Source: Flavobacteriales bacterium (GTDB lineage: Bacteria; Bacteroidota; Bacteroidia; Flavobacteriales_F; PHOS-HE28). From it: a stretch of DNA of 64,000 nucleotides. Below, in pieces: positions 21,906 to 31,463 of this stretch (positions are counted from its first letter, which is position 1; each line of letters begins with the position of its first letter). The notes below the pieces were generated by a model. It had not been told where the DNA came from. It saw only the letters and a list, made by a program, of their open reading frames with translations, and made no database searches. The translations under genes were made by a program, and so were the position numbers. The stretch is taken from positions 186,001 through 250,000 of the forward strand of contig JADKJM010000014.1 in the NCBI GenBank assembly GCA_016721005.1. The letters run 5' to 3'.

Positions 21906-24900
21906 CTACTCGAGTGAAACGTTCAGTGCCAGGCCACGCAATTCGTGGAGCAACACGTTGAACGATTCAGGGATACCAGGCTGCGGCATCGGCTCGCCTT
22001 TCACGATGGCCTCGTAAGCCTTCGCGCGACCGATGACGTCATCACTCTTCACGGTGAGGATCTCCTGCAGGATGTGGGCGGCACCAAAGGCCTCCAACGC
22101 CCACACTTCCATCTCACCGAAACGCTGACCACCGAACTGGGCCTTACCACCCAGCGGCTGCTGTGTGATCAGGCTGTAGGGTCCGATGGAACGTGCGTGC
22201 ATCTTGTCGTCCACCATGTGGGCGAGCTTGATCATGTAGATCACACCCACCGTGGCAGGCTGGTCGAAACGCATTCCCGTGCCGCCGTCGTAGAGGTAGG
22301 TCTTACCGTTGCGCGGTACACCGGCCTCATCCGTCTCGGCGTCGATCTGTTCGCCGGTCGCACCATCGAAGATCGGCGTCGCGTACTTGCGACCCAGACG
22401 CTTCCCGGCCCAACCCAGCACGGTCTCATAGATCTGGCCGAGGTTCATCCGGCTTGGTACACCGAGCGGGTTCAGCACGATGTCCACCGGGGTACCGTCA
22501 TCCATGTACGGCATGTCGGCGTCGCGGACGATCTTGGCCACGATGCCTTTGTTACCGTGGCGGCCGGCCATCTTGTCGCCCACGGTGAGCTTGCGCTTCG
22601 CCGCGACGTACACCTTGGCCAACTTCACGATACCAGCAGGCAATTCATCACCGATGCTCACTTGGAATTTCTTCCGCTTGTAGGCACCACTGATGTCGTT
22701 GTAGCGGATGTTGTAGTTGTGGATGAGCTGGCGCACCAGTTCGTTGGTCTTCTTCTCGCTGGTCCACTCCGTGGGATCCACCGTGATGAAATCCAAGCTC
22801 AGGAGCACCTTGGCGCTGAACTTCACGCCCTTCTTGATCTGCTCTTCCTTGTACTTGTTGAAGACACCGCCGGAGTTCTGGCCGCCAACGAGTTCCATCA
22901 ACTTCTCGATGAGCAGGTTCTTCAGCGCACCGAGTTCCTTGTCCTGATCCTTGTCGATGCGGTCCAGGATGTCCTTCTCGTTGCCCTTGGTCTTCTTGTC
23001 CTTCACCGCACGCGCGAAGAGCTTCTTGTCGATGACCACACCCTTGGTGCTGGGTGGAGCTTTCAAGGACGCGTCCTTCACATCACCGGCCTTGTCGCCG
23101 AAGATGGCGCGGAGCAGTTTCTCCTCCGGGCTCGGATCGGTCTCACCCTTCGGGGTGATCTTGCCGATGAGGATGTCGCCCTCCTTGATCTCGGCGCCGA
23201 TGCGGATCAGGCCGTTCTCGTCGAGGTCCTTCGTGGCTTCCTCGGAAACGTTCGGGATGTCGGACGTGAGTTCCTCCAAGCCACGCTTGGTGTCACGCAC
23301 TTCCATGTTGTACTCGTCGATGTGGATCGAGGTGAAGATGTCCTCGCTGGCCACGCGCTCGCTGATCACGATGGCATCCTCGAAGTTGTAGCCCTTCCAT
23401 GGCATGAAGGCCACTTGCAGGTTCCGGCCGATGGCCAACTCGCCATCCTGGGTGCCGTAGCCTTCACACAGCGTGTGCCCCTTCGTCACCTTGTCGCCCT
23501 TGCGGACGGTGGGGCGCAGGTTCATGCAGGTGCTCTGATTGGTCTTCAGGAACTTGGTGAGCTTGTATTCCTTCTCGTCGCCATCGAAGCTCACGGTGCG
23601 CTCCTCATCGCTCCGCTTGTAGTCGATCAGGATCCGGTCGCTATCCACGAACTTCACCACGCCCTCACCTTCCGCAGTGAGCAGTACGCGGCTGTCGCGG
23701 GCCACCAATTCCTCCAGACCCGTACCCACGATCGGGGCTTCGGGGCGGAGCAACGGAACGGCCTGACGCATCATGTTGGAGCCCATCAGCGCACGGTTGG
23801 CGTCGTTGTGCTCCAAGAACGGGATCAGTGATGCCGCGATCGAAGCGATCTGGTTCGGCGCCACATCCATGAGGTGCAGCTCCTTGGGCTCCACCACCGG
23901 GAAGTCGCCCATAAGACGGGCCTTCACACGCGCGGTCTCGAACTCACCCTTGTCGTTGATGATGGCATTGGCTTGTGCGATCATCAGGTTGTCCTCCTCT
24001 TCCGCGCTCAGGTAGGTGACGTCACCTTTCATGTCCACCTTACCATCCTTTACGGCACGGTACGGCGTCTCGATGAATCCAAGACTGTTGATCTTGCTGT
24101 ACACGCAGAGGCTGCTGATCAGACCGATGTTCGGTCCTTCAGGCGTCTCGATGGTGCAAAGGCGGCCGTAGTGCGTGTAGTGAACGTCACGCACTTCGAA
24201 ACCGGCACGCTCACGACTCAGACCACCGGGTCCAAGTGCCGACATCCGGCGCTTGTGAGTGATCTCACTGAGGGGGTTCGTTTGGTCCATGAACTGGCTC
24301 AACTGGTTCGTTCCGAAGAACGAGTTGATCACCGAGCTCAGGGTCTTGGCATTGATCAGGTCGGTCGGGGTGAACACCTCGTTGTCACGCACGTTCATCC
24401 GCTCGCGAATGGTGCGGGCCATACGGGCCAGACCCACGCCGAACTGACTGTGCAACTGCTCGCCCACGGTCCGGACGCGACGGTTGCTCAAGTGGTCGAT
24501 ATCGTCCACGTCGGCCTTCGAGTTCACCAACTCGATCAGGTACTTGATGATGAAGATGATGTCCTCCTTGGTCAACACACGCACGCTGAGTTCGCTCTGC
24601 AGACCCAGTTTCTTGTTGATGCGGTAGCGGCCCACCTCACCGAGGTCATAACGCTGCTCGCTGAAGAAGAGCTTGTCGATGACACCGCGAGCCGTTTCCA
24701 GATCGGGTGGTTCGGCGTTCCGCAATTGACGGTAGATCACCTCCACGGCCTCCTTCTCGGAGTTGGAAGTGTCCTTCTGCAGCGTGTTGTAGATCAACGC
24801 GTAGTCGGCGGCGTTGAGTCCGGTCTTGTGCAGGATCACTGTCTTCGCGCCGCTCTCCACGATCTGGTCCACGTGCGACTCCTCGATGATCGTCTCGCGA

Positions 24901-25727
24901 TCGATCATCACCTCGTTCCGCTCGATGCTCACCACCTCGCCGGTGTCCTCATCCACGAAATCCTCCACCCAGCTCTTCAACACACGGGCGGCGAGCTTGC
25001 GGCCCACGGCCTCCTTCATGTTGGCCTTGGTCACCTTGATCTCATCAGCGAGATCGAAGATGTTCAGAATGTCCTTGTCGCTCTCGAAACCGATCGCACG
25101 CAGCAGCGTGGTCACCGGCAACTTCTTCTTCCGGTCGATGTACGCGTACATGACCCCGTTGATGTCCGTGGCGAATTCGATCCACGAACCCTTGAACGGA
25201 ATGACACGGGCGCTGTACAACTTGGTGCCGTTGGCGTGGCGGCTCTGGCCGAAGAACACGCCCGGACTGCGGTGCAATTGGGACACGACCACGCGCTCGG
25301 CGCCGTTCACCACGAACGAACCCTTGGGGGTCATGTAGGGGATCTGGCCGAGGTACACATCCTGCACGATGGTCTCGAAGTCCTCGTGCTCGGGGTCGGT
25401 GCAATACAGTTTCAACTTGGCCTTCAGCGGAACGCTGTAGGTCAGGCCCCGCTCGATGCACTCATCGATGCTGTAGCGCGGTGGGTCGATGAAGTAATCC
25501 AGGAACTCCAACACGAACTGGTTGCGCGTGTCGGTGATCGGGAAGTTCTCATTGAACACCTTGAAGAGTCCTTCAGTGACACGGGCCTCGGGGAGGGTGT
25601 CGATCTGGAAGAACTCCTCGAAGCTCTTGAGTTGGATGTCGAGGAAGTCGGGGTAGTCGGTTCCGATCTTGGAGGATCCGAAATCGATACGCTTGCTTTT
25701 CTTGGAAGTGGTCTTCGCCTGGGCCAT
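21906..25727 (-). CDS. rpoB: DNA-directed RNA polymerase subunit beta
   Basis: This 1273-residue protein spans the whole family, from MAQAKTTSKK to the C-terminal FNVLLHELRGLALNVSL. The rifampicin-binding cluster (about residues 469-500: NQLSQFMDQTNPLSEITHKR, then MSALGPGGL) keeps the Asp, His and Ser equivalents of E. coli 516, 526 and 531, so no classical resistance change is seen. It lies between rplL and rpoC in the operon. Confidence 0.98.
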   Translation of the reverse strand: MAQAKTTSKKSKRIDFGSSKIGTDYPDFLDIQLKSFEEFFQIDTLPEARVTEGLFKVFNENFPITDTRNQFVLEFLDYFIDPPRYSIDECIERGLTYSVPLKAKLKLYCTDPEHEDFETIVQDVYLGQIPYMTPKGSFVVNGAERVVVSQLHRSPGVFFGQSRHANGTKLYSARVIPFKGSWIEFATDINGVMYAYIDRKKKLPVTTLLRAIGFESDKDILNIFDLADEIKVTKANMKEAVGRKLAARVLKSWVEDFVDEDTGEVVSIERNEVMIDRETIIEESHVDQIVESGAKTVILHKTGLNAADYALIYNTLQKDTSNSEKEAVEVIYRQLRNAEPPDLETARGVIDKLFFSEQRYDLGEVGRYRINKKLGLQSELSVRVLTKEDIIFIIKYLIELVNSKADVDDIDHLSNRRVRTVGEQLHSQFGVGLARMARTIRERMNVRDNEVFTPTDLINAKTLSSVINSFFGTNQLSQFMDQTNPLSEITHKRRMSALGPGGLSRERAGFEVRDVHYTHYGRLCTIETPEGPNIGLISSLCVYSKINSLGFIETPYRAVKDGKVDMKGDVTYLSAEEEDNLMIAQANAIINDKGEFETARVKARLMGDFPVVEPKELHLMDVAPNQIASIAASLIPFLEHNDANRALMGSNMMRQAVPLLRPEAPIVGTGLEELVARDSRVLLTAEGEGVVKFVDSDRILIDYKRSDEERTVSFDGDEKEYKLTKFLKTNQSTCMNLRPTVRKGDKVTKGHTLCEGYGTQDGELAIGRNLQVAFMPWKGYNFEDAIVISERVASEDIFTSIHIDEYNMEVRDTKRGLEELTSDIPNVSEEATKDLDENGLIRIGAEIKEGDILIGKITPKGETDPSPEEKLLRAIFGDKAGDVKDASLKAPPSTKGVVIDKKLFARAVKDKKTKGNEKDILDRIDKDQDKELGALKNLLIEKLMELVGGQNSGGVFNKYKEEQIKKGVKFSAKVLLSLDFITVDPTEWTSEKKTNELVRQLIHNYNIRYNDISGAYKRKKFQVSIGDELPAGIVKLAKVYVAAKRKLTVGDKMAGRHGNKGIVAKIVRDADMPYMDDGTPVDIVLNPLGVPSRMNLGQIYETVLGWAGKRLGRKYATPIFDGATGEQIDAETDEAGVPRNGKTYLYDGGTGMRFDQPATVGVIYMIKLAHMVDDKMHARSIGPYSLITQQPLGGKAQFGGQRFGEMEVWALEAFGAAHILQEILTVKSDDVIGRAKAYEAIVKGEPMPQPGIPESFNVLLHELRGLALNVSLE

Positions 25728-25854
25728 GGGTGCGGGTTGGGAACGGACGGCGCGATTCGTTGGATCCGGGTCTTGGGTGGCACTCGCGCGGTGGATCTAA
25801 CGCGGAGGCTTCGGCGCATGCGCCGTAACAGGTAGCGCTTAAAGCAGCGCAGCC

Positions 25855-25879
25855 GGATAGGTCCCGACGGGACCTATCC
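25855..25879 (-). repeat. Perfect hairpin in the rplL-rpoB spacer
   Basis: 11-bp arms GGATAGGTCCC / GGGACCTATCC close a 3-nt loop in the 181-base spacer. In other bacteria this spacer holds an attenuator or RNase III site that sets the ratio of ribosomal protein to polymerase; a similar role here is an inference. Confidence 0.75.
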
Positions 25880-25908
25880 GTTCTGCTGCGACTTGCGCTA
25901 TGCGGGTC

Positions 25909-26286
25909 CTACTTGACCTCAACTTCAGCGCCTGCTTCGGTCAGTTGCGCCTTCAGGCTCTCGGCGTCCGCCTTGGACACACCTTCCTTCAACGGCTTCG
26001 GTGCGCCGTCAACGAGGTCCTTCGCTTCTTTCAGTCCGAGACCGGTGAGTTCCTTCACAAGCTTCACTACTGCGAGCTTGTTCTGGCCACCAGCCTTCAG
26101 GATCACGTCGAAGCTGGTCTTCTCTTCAGCGGCTGCGGCACCACCAGCGGCCGGTCCTGCGACCATTGCTACTGCGGCGGCTGCCGGTTCGATCTTGTAT
26201 TCGTCCTTCAGGTACGTGGCGAGTTCGCTTACCTCCTTTACAGTGAGGCCAACGAGTTGGTCGCCGAGTGATTTGATATCTGCCAT
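25909..26286 (-). CDS. rplL: 50S ribosomal protein L7/L12
   Basis: This 125-residue protein has an N-terminal dimerisation helix (MADIKSLGDQLVGLTVKEVSELATYLKDEY... in part), an Ala/Gly hinge (AAAAVAMVAGPAAGG) and the C-terminal factor-binding domain with KTSFDVIL, GLGLKEAKDLVDGAPK and AEVEVK. It recruits translation factors to the ribosomal stalk. Confidence 0.97.
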   Translation of the reverse strand: MADIKSLGDQLVGLTVKEVSELATYLKDEYKIEPAAAAVAMVAGPAAGGAAAAEEKTSFDVILKAGGQNKLAVVKLVKELTGLGLKEAKDLVDGAPKPLKEGVSKADAESLKAQLTEAGAEVEVK

Positions 26287-26340
26287 CTTTCTTGGGTTGT
26301 TAGGTTGATAGGGAAGCTATCGTGCGTAACGCGTTTGTTG

Positions 26341-26360
26341 GGGCGGCGAATTCGCCGCCC
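26341..26360 (-). repeat. Perfect 20-nt palindrome in the rplJ-rplL spacer
   Basis: GGGCGGCGAATTCGCCGCCC is self-complementary over its whole length and is flanked by GTAC on one side, resembling the GTA-GGGGCG style of the REP elements near the RAYT gene. Confidence 0.75.
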
Positions 26361-26372
26361 GTACTGTATCTC

Positions 26373-26927
26373 TTATGCTTGGGCCCTCTCTTCGAGTGCC
26401 TTTACCAATCCGGCGATCTTCTGTCCACCGCTGGCTTGCAAACCACCGATCACATTCTTGAGCGGGCTTTGCAGCAATGCGATGATGTCGCCGATGAGTT
26501 CCTCCTTGCCTTTGAGGTTGCTGAGCATCGCGATCTGTTCGTCGCCGATGAACACGGCCTCATCGATCCAGGCGCTCTTCAGCTGCGGCTTTGGCACAAC
26601 GCCCTTCGCTGCCGGGTTCTTCCTGCGGAATTCCTGGATCAGTTTCGCAGGGGCATTGCCCTTCTCTGCGAACATGATCGCGGTGTTACCGGCGAGGGTC
26701 GGGAACAGGGCGCTGTAGTCCTTGTCCTCGATGCCCTCCATCGCCTTCTGGAGCAGGGTGTTCTTCACCACGCGCATCCGGATGCCGCTGCCGTTGCAGG
26801 CGCGACGCAGTTTGCTGGTGGTCTCCGCGCTCATCGCGCTGGTGTCAGCGAGGTAGATCACGTTGGTGGTCTTGATCTCGCTGATCAACTCAGCGATCAT
26901 CTCGTCTTTCTGTGTGCGGGTTGCCAT
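26373..26927 (-). CDS. rplJ: 50S ribosomal protein L10
   Basis: This 184-residue stalk-base protein begins MATRTQKDEMIAEL. Family features are VIYLADTSAMSAE, RVVKNTLLQKAMEG and NTAIMFAEKG, with the C-terminal helix (VKALEERAQA) that binds L7/L12 dimers. The start at 26927 fits family length; five further residues upstream are open but unlikely. Confidence 0.96.
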   Translation of the reverse strand: MATRTQKDEMIAELISEIKTTNVIYLADTSAMSAETTSKLRRACNGSGIRMRVVKNTLLQKAMEGIEDKDYSALFPTLAGNTAIMFAEKGNAPAKLIQEFRRKNPAAKGVVPKPQLKSAWIDEAVFIGDEQIAMLSNLKGKEELIGDIIALLQSPLKNVIGGLQASGGQKIAGLVKALEERAQA

Positions 26928-26965
26928 GTTGTTGGGGCACAAGATCTCGTGCCCTTACTTTTTGT

Positions 26966-27664
26966 TTAGCCCACGGAAACGGTCCGTGTGTCCACTTTCA
27001 CGCCCGGGCTCATCGTGCTGCTCACGGTGATGCTCTTGATGTAAGCACCCTTGGCGGTGCTCGGCTTCAATTTCACCAGGGTCAACAACAGCTCGTTGGC
27101 GTTCTCGCTGAGCTTTTCCGCATCGAAGCTGGCCTTGCCGATCACCGCGTGGATGATACCGGCCTTGTCCACCTTGAAGTCGATCTTACCGGCCTTCACC
27201 TCTTTCACGGCCTTGGCCACGTCCATGGTCACGGTTCCGGTCTTGGGGTTCGGCATCAGGCCACGGGGTCCGAGTACACGGCCCAATGCGCCCACTTTGG
27301 CCATGACGGCAGGGGTGCAGATGATCACATCCACATTGGTCCAGCCGCCTTTGATCTTCTCGATGTAGTCATCCAATCCGGCCATGTCCGCACCAGCGGC
27401 CAAAGCCTCCTCGCACTTCGCGGGGTCGGCGAGGACGAGCACGTTCACCGTACGACCGGTGCCATGAGGCAGGCTCACGGTTCCGCGCACCATCTCGGTG
27501 CTCTTCTTCGGGTCAACACCCAGTCGCACGGCGATATCGACCGTCGCGTCGAACTTGGTGGTGCTTACTTGCTTGACGATCTGCGTAGCCTCTCCGAGGG
27601 TGTAGATCTTCGCGGTGTCGAACTTGCTCAACGCCGCCTTGCGCTTCTTCGTTCCGTTGCTCAT
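26966..27664 (-). CDS. rplA: 50S ribosomal protein L1
   Basis: This 232-residue protein contains the L1 signature GPRGLMPNPKTGTV, plus FDATVDIAVRLGVDPKKS near the N-terminus and SITVSSTMSPGVKVDT at the end. It binds 23S rRNA at the L1 stalk and usually represses its own mRNA with rplK. Confidence 0.97.
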   Translation of the reverse strand: MSNGTKKRKAALSKFDTAKIYTLGEATQIVKQVSTTKFDATVDIAVRLGVDPKKSTEMVRGTVSLPHGTGRTVNVLVLADPAKCEEALAAGADMAGLDDYIEKIKGGWTNVDVIICTPAVMAKVGALGRVLGPRGLMPNPKTGTVTMDVAKAVKEVKAGKIDFKVDKAGIIHAVIGKASFDAEKLSENANELLLTLVKLKPSTAKGAYIKSITVSSTMSPGVKVDTRTVSVG

Positions 27665-27673
27665 GGCGTTGGC

Positions 27674-28111
27674 TTAAAAGGGTTTGTTGCCAGTGACCGT
27701 TACGCCCATGCTGCGGGCGGTACCCGCGACCATGCTCATGGCGCTTTCGATCGTGAAACAGTTCAGGTCGGGCATCTTGTCCTGGGCGATCGTCTTGATC
27801 TGGTCCCAGCTGATGCTACCCACCTTCTTGCTGTGCGGTTCCCCGCTACCCCCCTTGATCTTCGCCGCGTCGATGATCTGCACGGCAGCAGGTGGGGTCT
27901 TGATGATGAAGTCGAACGACTTGTCGGCGTACACCGTGATCACCACCGGGAGGACCTTGCCTGCCTTGTCCTGCGTGCGCGCATTGAACTGCTTGCAGAA
28001 CTCCATGATGTTCACCCCTTTGGCGCCGAGTGCCGGGCCGATGGGGGGCGCCGGATTGGCCGCGCCGCCTTTGACTTGTAGTTTGATCAGTCCTGAAATC
28101 TCCTTGGCCAT
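27674..28111 (-). CDS. rplK: 50S ribosomal protein L11
   Basis: This 145-residue protein has the typical N-terminus (LIKLQVKGGAANPAPPIGPA, then LGAKGVNIMEFC) and rRNA-binding C-terminal domain (MPDLNCFTIESAMSMVAGTARSMG in part). It starts 106 bases after nusG and precedes rplA by nine bases. Confidence 0.97.
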   Translation of the reverse strand: MAKEISGLIKLQVKGGAANPAPPIGPALGAKGVNIMEFCKQFNARTQDKAGKVLPVVITVYADKSFDFIIKTPPAAVQIIDAAKIKGGSGEPHSKKVGSISWDQIKTIAQDKMPDLNCFTIESAMSMVAGTARSMGVTVTGNKPF

Positions 28112-28197
28112 TCTTCTTGTTTTGTGTCCTGATTAGCGCCTTCCTCCCGGTCGGCTCGGACGGGTTTGTCTTTCTATTCTATCATCTGTCGGTGAAC

Positions 28198-28217
28198 GGG
28201 CGACACATGTGTCGCCC
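28198..28217 (-). repeat. Perfect 20-nt palindrome in the nusG-rplK spacer (REP-like)
   Basis: GGGCGACACATGTGTCGCCC lies directly after the nusG stop codon. With its flanks (GTAGG before, GTT after on the minus strand) it shares the GTAGGGGCGAC...GTCGCC frame of the REP hairpins around the RAYT gene. Confidence 0.75.
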
Positions 28218-28772
28218 CTACACCTCCTTTTCAACTTGCATGAAGCTCAGTTCGAGCGGCGTGCGCCGTCCGAAGATCTTCACCATCACTTTCAATTTCT
28301 TCTTGTCCTCGTTGATCTCCTCAATGACCCCATTGAAGCCATTGAACGGACCATCGATCACTTTCACACCCTCACCCACGTGGTAAGGATTGTGGTTCAT
28401 CTCACCGCTCTCGGCGAGTTCATCCACGGTGCCCAGGATGCGATTCACTTCCGCCTGGCGCAAGGGAACGGGGTCTCCCCCTTTCTCCGAACCCAGGAAG
28501 CCGATCACATTCGGCAGATTCTTGATGCTGTGGGCGATCTCCCCGGTGAGGTCCGCTTCCATCAGCACGTAGCCGGGGAAGAAGTTGCGCTCCTTGCTCA
28601 CCTTCTTGCCGTCGCGGATCTGGTAGAACTTCTCCATCGGGATCAGCACCTGCGCGATGTAGTTCTTCATCGTCGTGCGGGATACCTCCAGCTCGATGAG
28701 TTCCTTCACCTTCTTCTCCTTGCCGGAGATGGCGCGGACCACGTACCACTTCTTGGTGCTCACCTCTGCCAT
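28218..28772 (-). CDS. nusG: Transcription termination/antitermination factor NusG
   Basis: This 184-residue protein has the NGN domain (KKWYVVRAISGKEKKVKELI, FFPGYVLMEADL, GFLGSEKGGDPVPL) and a C-terminal KOW domain (VGEGVKVIDGPFNGFNGVIE). It links RNA polymerase to Rho or the ribosome. It starts two bases after secE. Confidence 0.96.
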   Translation of the reverse strand: MAEVSTKKWYVVRAISGKEKKVKELIELEVSRTTMKNYIAQVLIPMEKFYQIRDGKKVSKERNFFPGYVLMEADLTGEIAHSIKNLPNVIGFLGSEKGGDPVPLRQAEVNRILGTVDELAESGEMNHNPYHVGEGVKVIDGPFNGFNGVIEEINEDKKKLKVMVKIFGRRTPLELSFMQVEKEV

Positions 28773-28774
28773 GG

Positions 28775-29011
28775 TCAGGCGCCGATGAATTTGTAGATGA
28801 AGCCCAGAATGCCTTTCCAGAAGCTGGTATCACCCTGCCCCATGTTCTGCACCCCGAAGATGAAGTCCATGACGAAGATGACCAAGGCAAGGATCAGTGC
28901 CGAAACAAGGACCACGATGGCGCTCGCCTGGAGTTCCTTCCAGGTGGGCCAGCTCACCTTGTTCACGAGCTCATTGTAGCTCTCGCTCAGGTATGTCTTG
29001 AAGCTTGCCAT
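28775..29011 (-). CDS. secE: Preprotein translocase subunit SecE
   Basis: This 78-residue protein has the amphipathic family motif ESYNELVNKVSWPTWKEL followed by a single membrane span (about residues 29-52). It is the small essential subunit of SecYEG in the inner membrane. The tRNA-Trp gene lies 24 bases upstream. Confidence 0.95.
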   Translation of the reverse strand: MASFKTYLSESYNELVNKVSWPTWKELQASAIVVLVSALILALVIFVMDFIFGVQNMGQGDTSFWKGILGFIYKFIGA

Positions 29012-29034
29012 CAGTTCTGTTCGGGTATCGCTCT

Positions 29035-29110
29035 TGGCACGGGTGGCAGGAATCGAACCCGCAGCCTACGGTTTTGGAGACCGTCGCTCTACCAATTGAG
29101 CTACACCCGT
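29035..29110 (-). tRNA. tRNA-Trp (anticodon CCA)
   Basis: A cloverleaf with acceptor ACGGGTG/CACCCGT, anticodon loop CTCCAAA and T loop GGTTCGATTCC. The 3' CCA is encoded (29035-29037). Its place directly before secE is common in Bacteroidota. Confidence 0.97.
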
Positions 29111-29136
29111 TCGTTGTGGTTGTTTTCGGCGGCGAA

Positions 29137-29162
29137 GGCCGTCCGCCATGCGGCGGACGGCC
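29137..29162. repeat. Palindrome between tuf and tRNA-Trp
   Basis: 11-bp perfect arms GGCCGTCCGCC / GGCGGACGGCC around ATGC. No T-run follows, so it is a poor terminator; it may protect the tuf mRNA 3' end. Confidence 0.7.
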
Positions 29163-29184
29163 CTGCCTCCTTTGGGGTTGTCGT

Positions 29185-30372
<1,188 letters not shown>

Positions 30373-30470
30373 GGTCGTGCGGTCGTTGGTTGTTCGTAAT
30401 TCTGTTCGGTCCTTGGTTCTGTTGTACCGGCCACCTCTTGCGAGGCATGTAGTTCTAGCGATCTTCTAAG

Positions 30471-30542
<72 letters not shown>

Positions 30543-30563
30543 CAGTGCATTCCTTCTTCTTGG

Positions 30564-30639
30564 TGGAGCGGGAGACGAGATTCGAACCCGCGACATTCAG
30601 CTTGGAAGGCTGATGCTCTACCAGCTGAGCTACTCCCGC
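30564..30639 (-). tRNA. tRNA-Gly (anticodon TCC)
   Basis: Acceptor GCGGGAG/CTCCCGC and anticodon arm TCAGC-CTTCCAA-GCTGA; CCA is encoded at 30564-30566. A broken partial copy lies just upstream on the same strand. Confidence 0.97.
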
Positions 30640-30652
30640 ATAATTGCTCGGG

Positions 30653-30711
30653 CGACATTCAGCTTGGATCCGTCTGCCGGACGGCAGAACTACCAGCCGA
30701 GGGACTCCCGC
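30653..30711 (-). pseudogene. Broken partial copy of tRNA-Gly with a hairpin insert
   Basis: The 5' 22 bases match the intact tRNA-Gly with three differences, and 16 bases of the 3' anticodon side (30653-30668) are identical to 30591-30606. Between them the normal 11 bases are replaced by 21 bases that contain an inverted repeat (CCGTC/GACGG). The T arm and 3' acceptor strand are missing, so it cannot fold as a tRNA. Confidence 0.8.
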
Positions 30712-30782
30712 GTGTGTGCCGATCGTGACTGGTCCCTTCGCGTGGTCCGGTGCCTGGAAGCGGCTCCGGTAGCCCCTGCGAA

Positions 30783-30868
30783 TGGTGGGGAGAACAGGAT
30801 TCGAACCTGTGAAGTCGTAAGACAACAGATTTACAGTCTGCCCCCGTTGGCCGCTTGGGTATCTCCCC
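30783..30868 (-). tRNA. tRNA-Tyr (anticodon GTA)
   Basis: Acceptor GGGGAGA/TCTCCCC, anticodon arm GCAGA-CTGTAAA-TCTGT, long class II variable arm and encoded CCA (30783-30785). Confidence 0.97.
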
Positions 30869-30882
30869 ATTCATGGCCTGAG

Positions 30883-30955
30883 AGCCAATGGAGGGACTCG
30901 AACCCACGACCGGCTGATTACAAATCAGCTGCTCTACCAGCTGAGCTACATTGGC
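30883..30955 (-). tRNA. tRNA-Thr (anticodon TGT)
   Basis: Acceptor GCCAATG/CATTGGC and anticodon arm GCTGA-TTTGTAA-TCAGC. No CCA encoded. It is the first gene of the minus-strand operon, giving the order Thr-Tyr-Gly-Thr-tuf also known from E. coli thrU-tyrU-glyT-thrT-tufB. Confidence 0.97.
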
Positions 30956-31022
30956 CTGTACAACAAGGAAAAGAACGGTTCCTTTCCCCTTTCCGGACCG
31001 GTAAGGGTCCGAATTGGGCCTG

Positions 31023-31052
31023 CAAATGTAGAAAGAAACCGTTCCGGAACAA
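31023..31052 (-). promoter_or_regulatory. Bacteroidota sigma-A promoter of the tRNA-tuf-ribosomal-rpoBC operon
   Basis: On the minus strand a -33 TTG (31052-31050) is followed after exactly 19 bases by TACATTTG (31030-31023), matching the Bacteroidota consensus TTG-N17-23-TAnnTTTG. The predicted start is about 60 bases ahead of the first tRNA. Confidence 0.8.
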
Positions 31053-31135
31053 GCGGTTCACATCAATTGGCGTGCAGCTTTCCTCCAGCCCACGTCCGGC
31101 GCGCGAATGCGCCCCGAAAAACACCATGATGTTGA

Positions 31136-31432
31136 CTATCGGGCGCGCTCCTTGCTCCGCTGGATCTGGTTCCGAAGTGCTTCCACGGTATCGGTGGTCG
31201 CCTCCTCGAAGGTCCTGCTGTTCCGCTTGGCGAAGAGTTCCACGCCGGGCACGGCCAACTTGATCTCCACCACCTTGTTCTCCCTGTTCTCGCCATCGTG
31301 TTCCAGACGAAGGATCACCTCGGCGGCATGGATGCCATCGTGGAACTGGTTGAGCTTGCCGATCTTCTCCTTGATGTGATCGGTGAGTTTCTGGTCGGCG
31401 TCGAAGTGGAGTGAGCTGATGATGACGTTCAT
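31136..31432 (-). CDS. hpf: Ribosome hibernation-promoting factor (short HPF/RaiA family)
   Basis: This 98-residue protein begins MNVIISSLHFDADQKLTDHI. It has the family beta-alpha-beta fold with basic patches (EVILRLEHDGENRENKVVEIKL in part) and EATTDTVEALRNQI. It lacks the long C-terminal dimerisation domain. The protein binds 30S subunits in slow growth. The start was chosen at the family methionine; a longer open frame upstream overlaps the recombinase gene. Confidence 0.9.
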   Translation of the reverse strand: MNVIISSLHFDADQKLTDHIKEKIGKLNQFHDGIHAAEVILRLEHDGENRENKVVEIKLAVPGVELFAKRNSRTFEEATTDTVEALRNQIQRSKERAR

Positions 31433-31463
31433 ACGATCCCGGTTCAATGGATATGTGGTTCGA

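Noticed and set aside
24224..24320. Rifampicin-resistance change in RpoB
   Set aside because: The cluster keeps the Asp, His and Ser residues of the sensitive form; differences from E. coli are lineage-typical.
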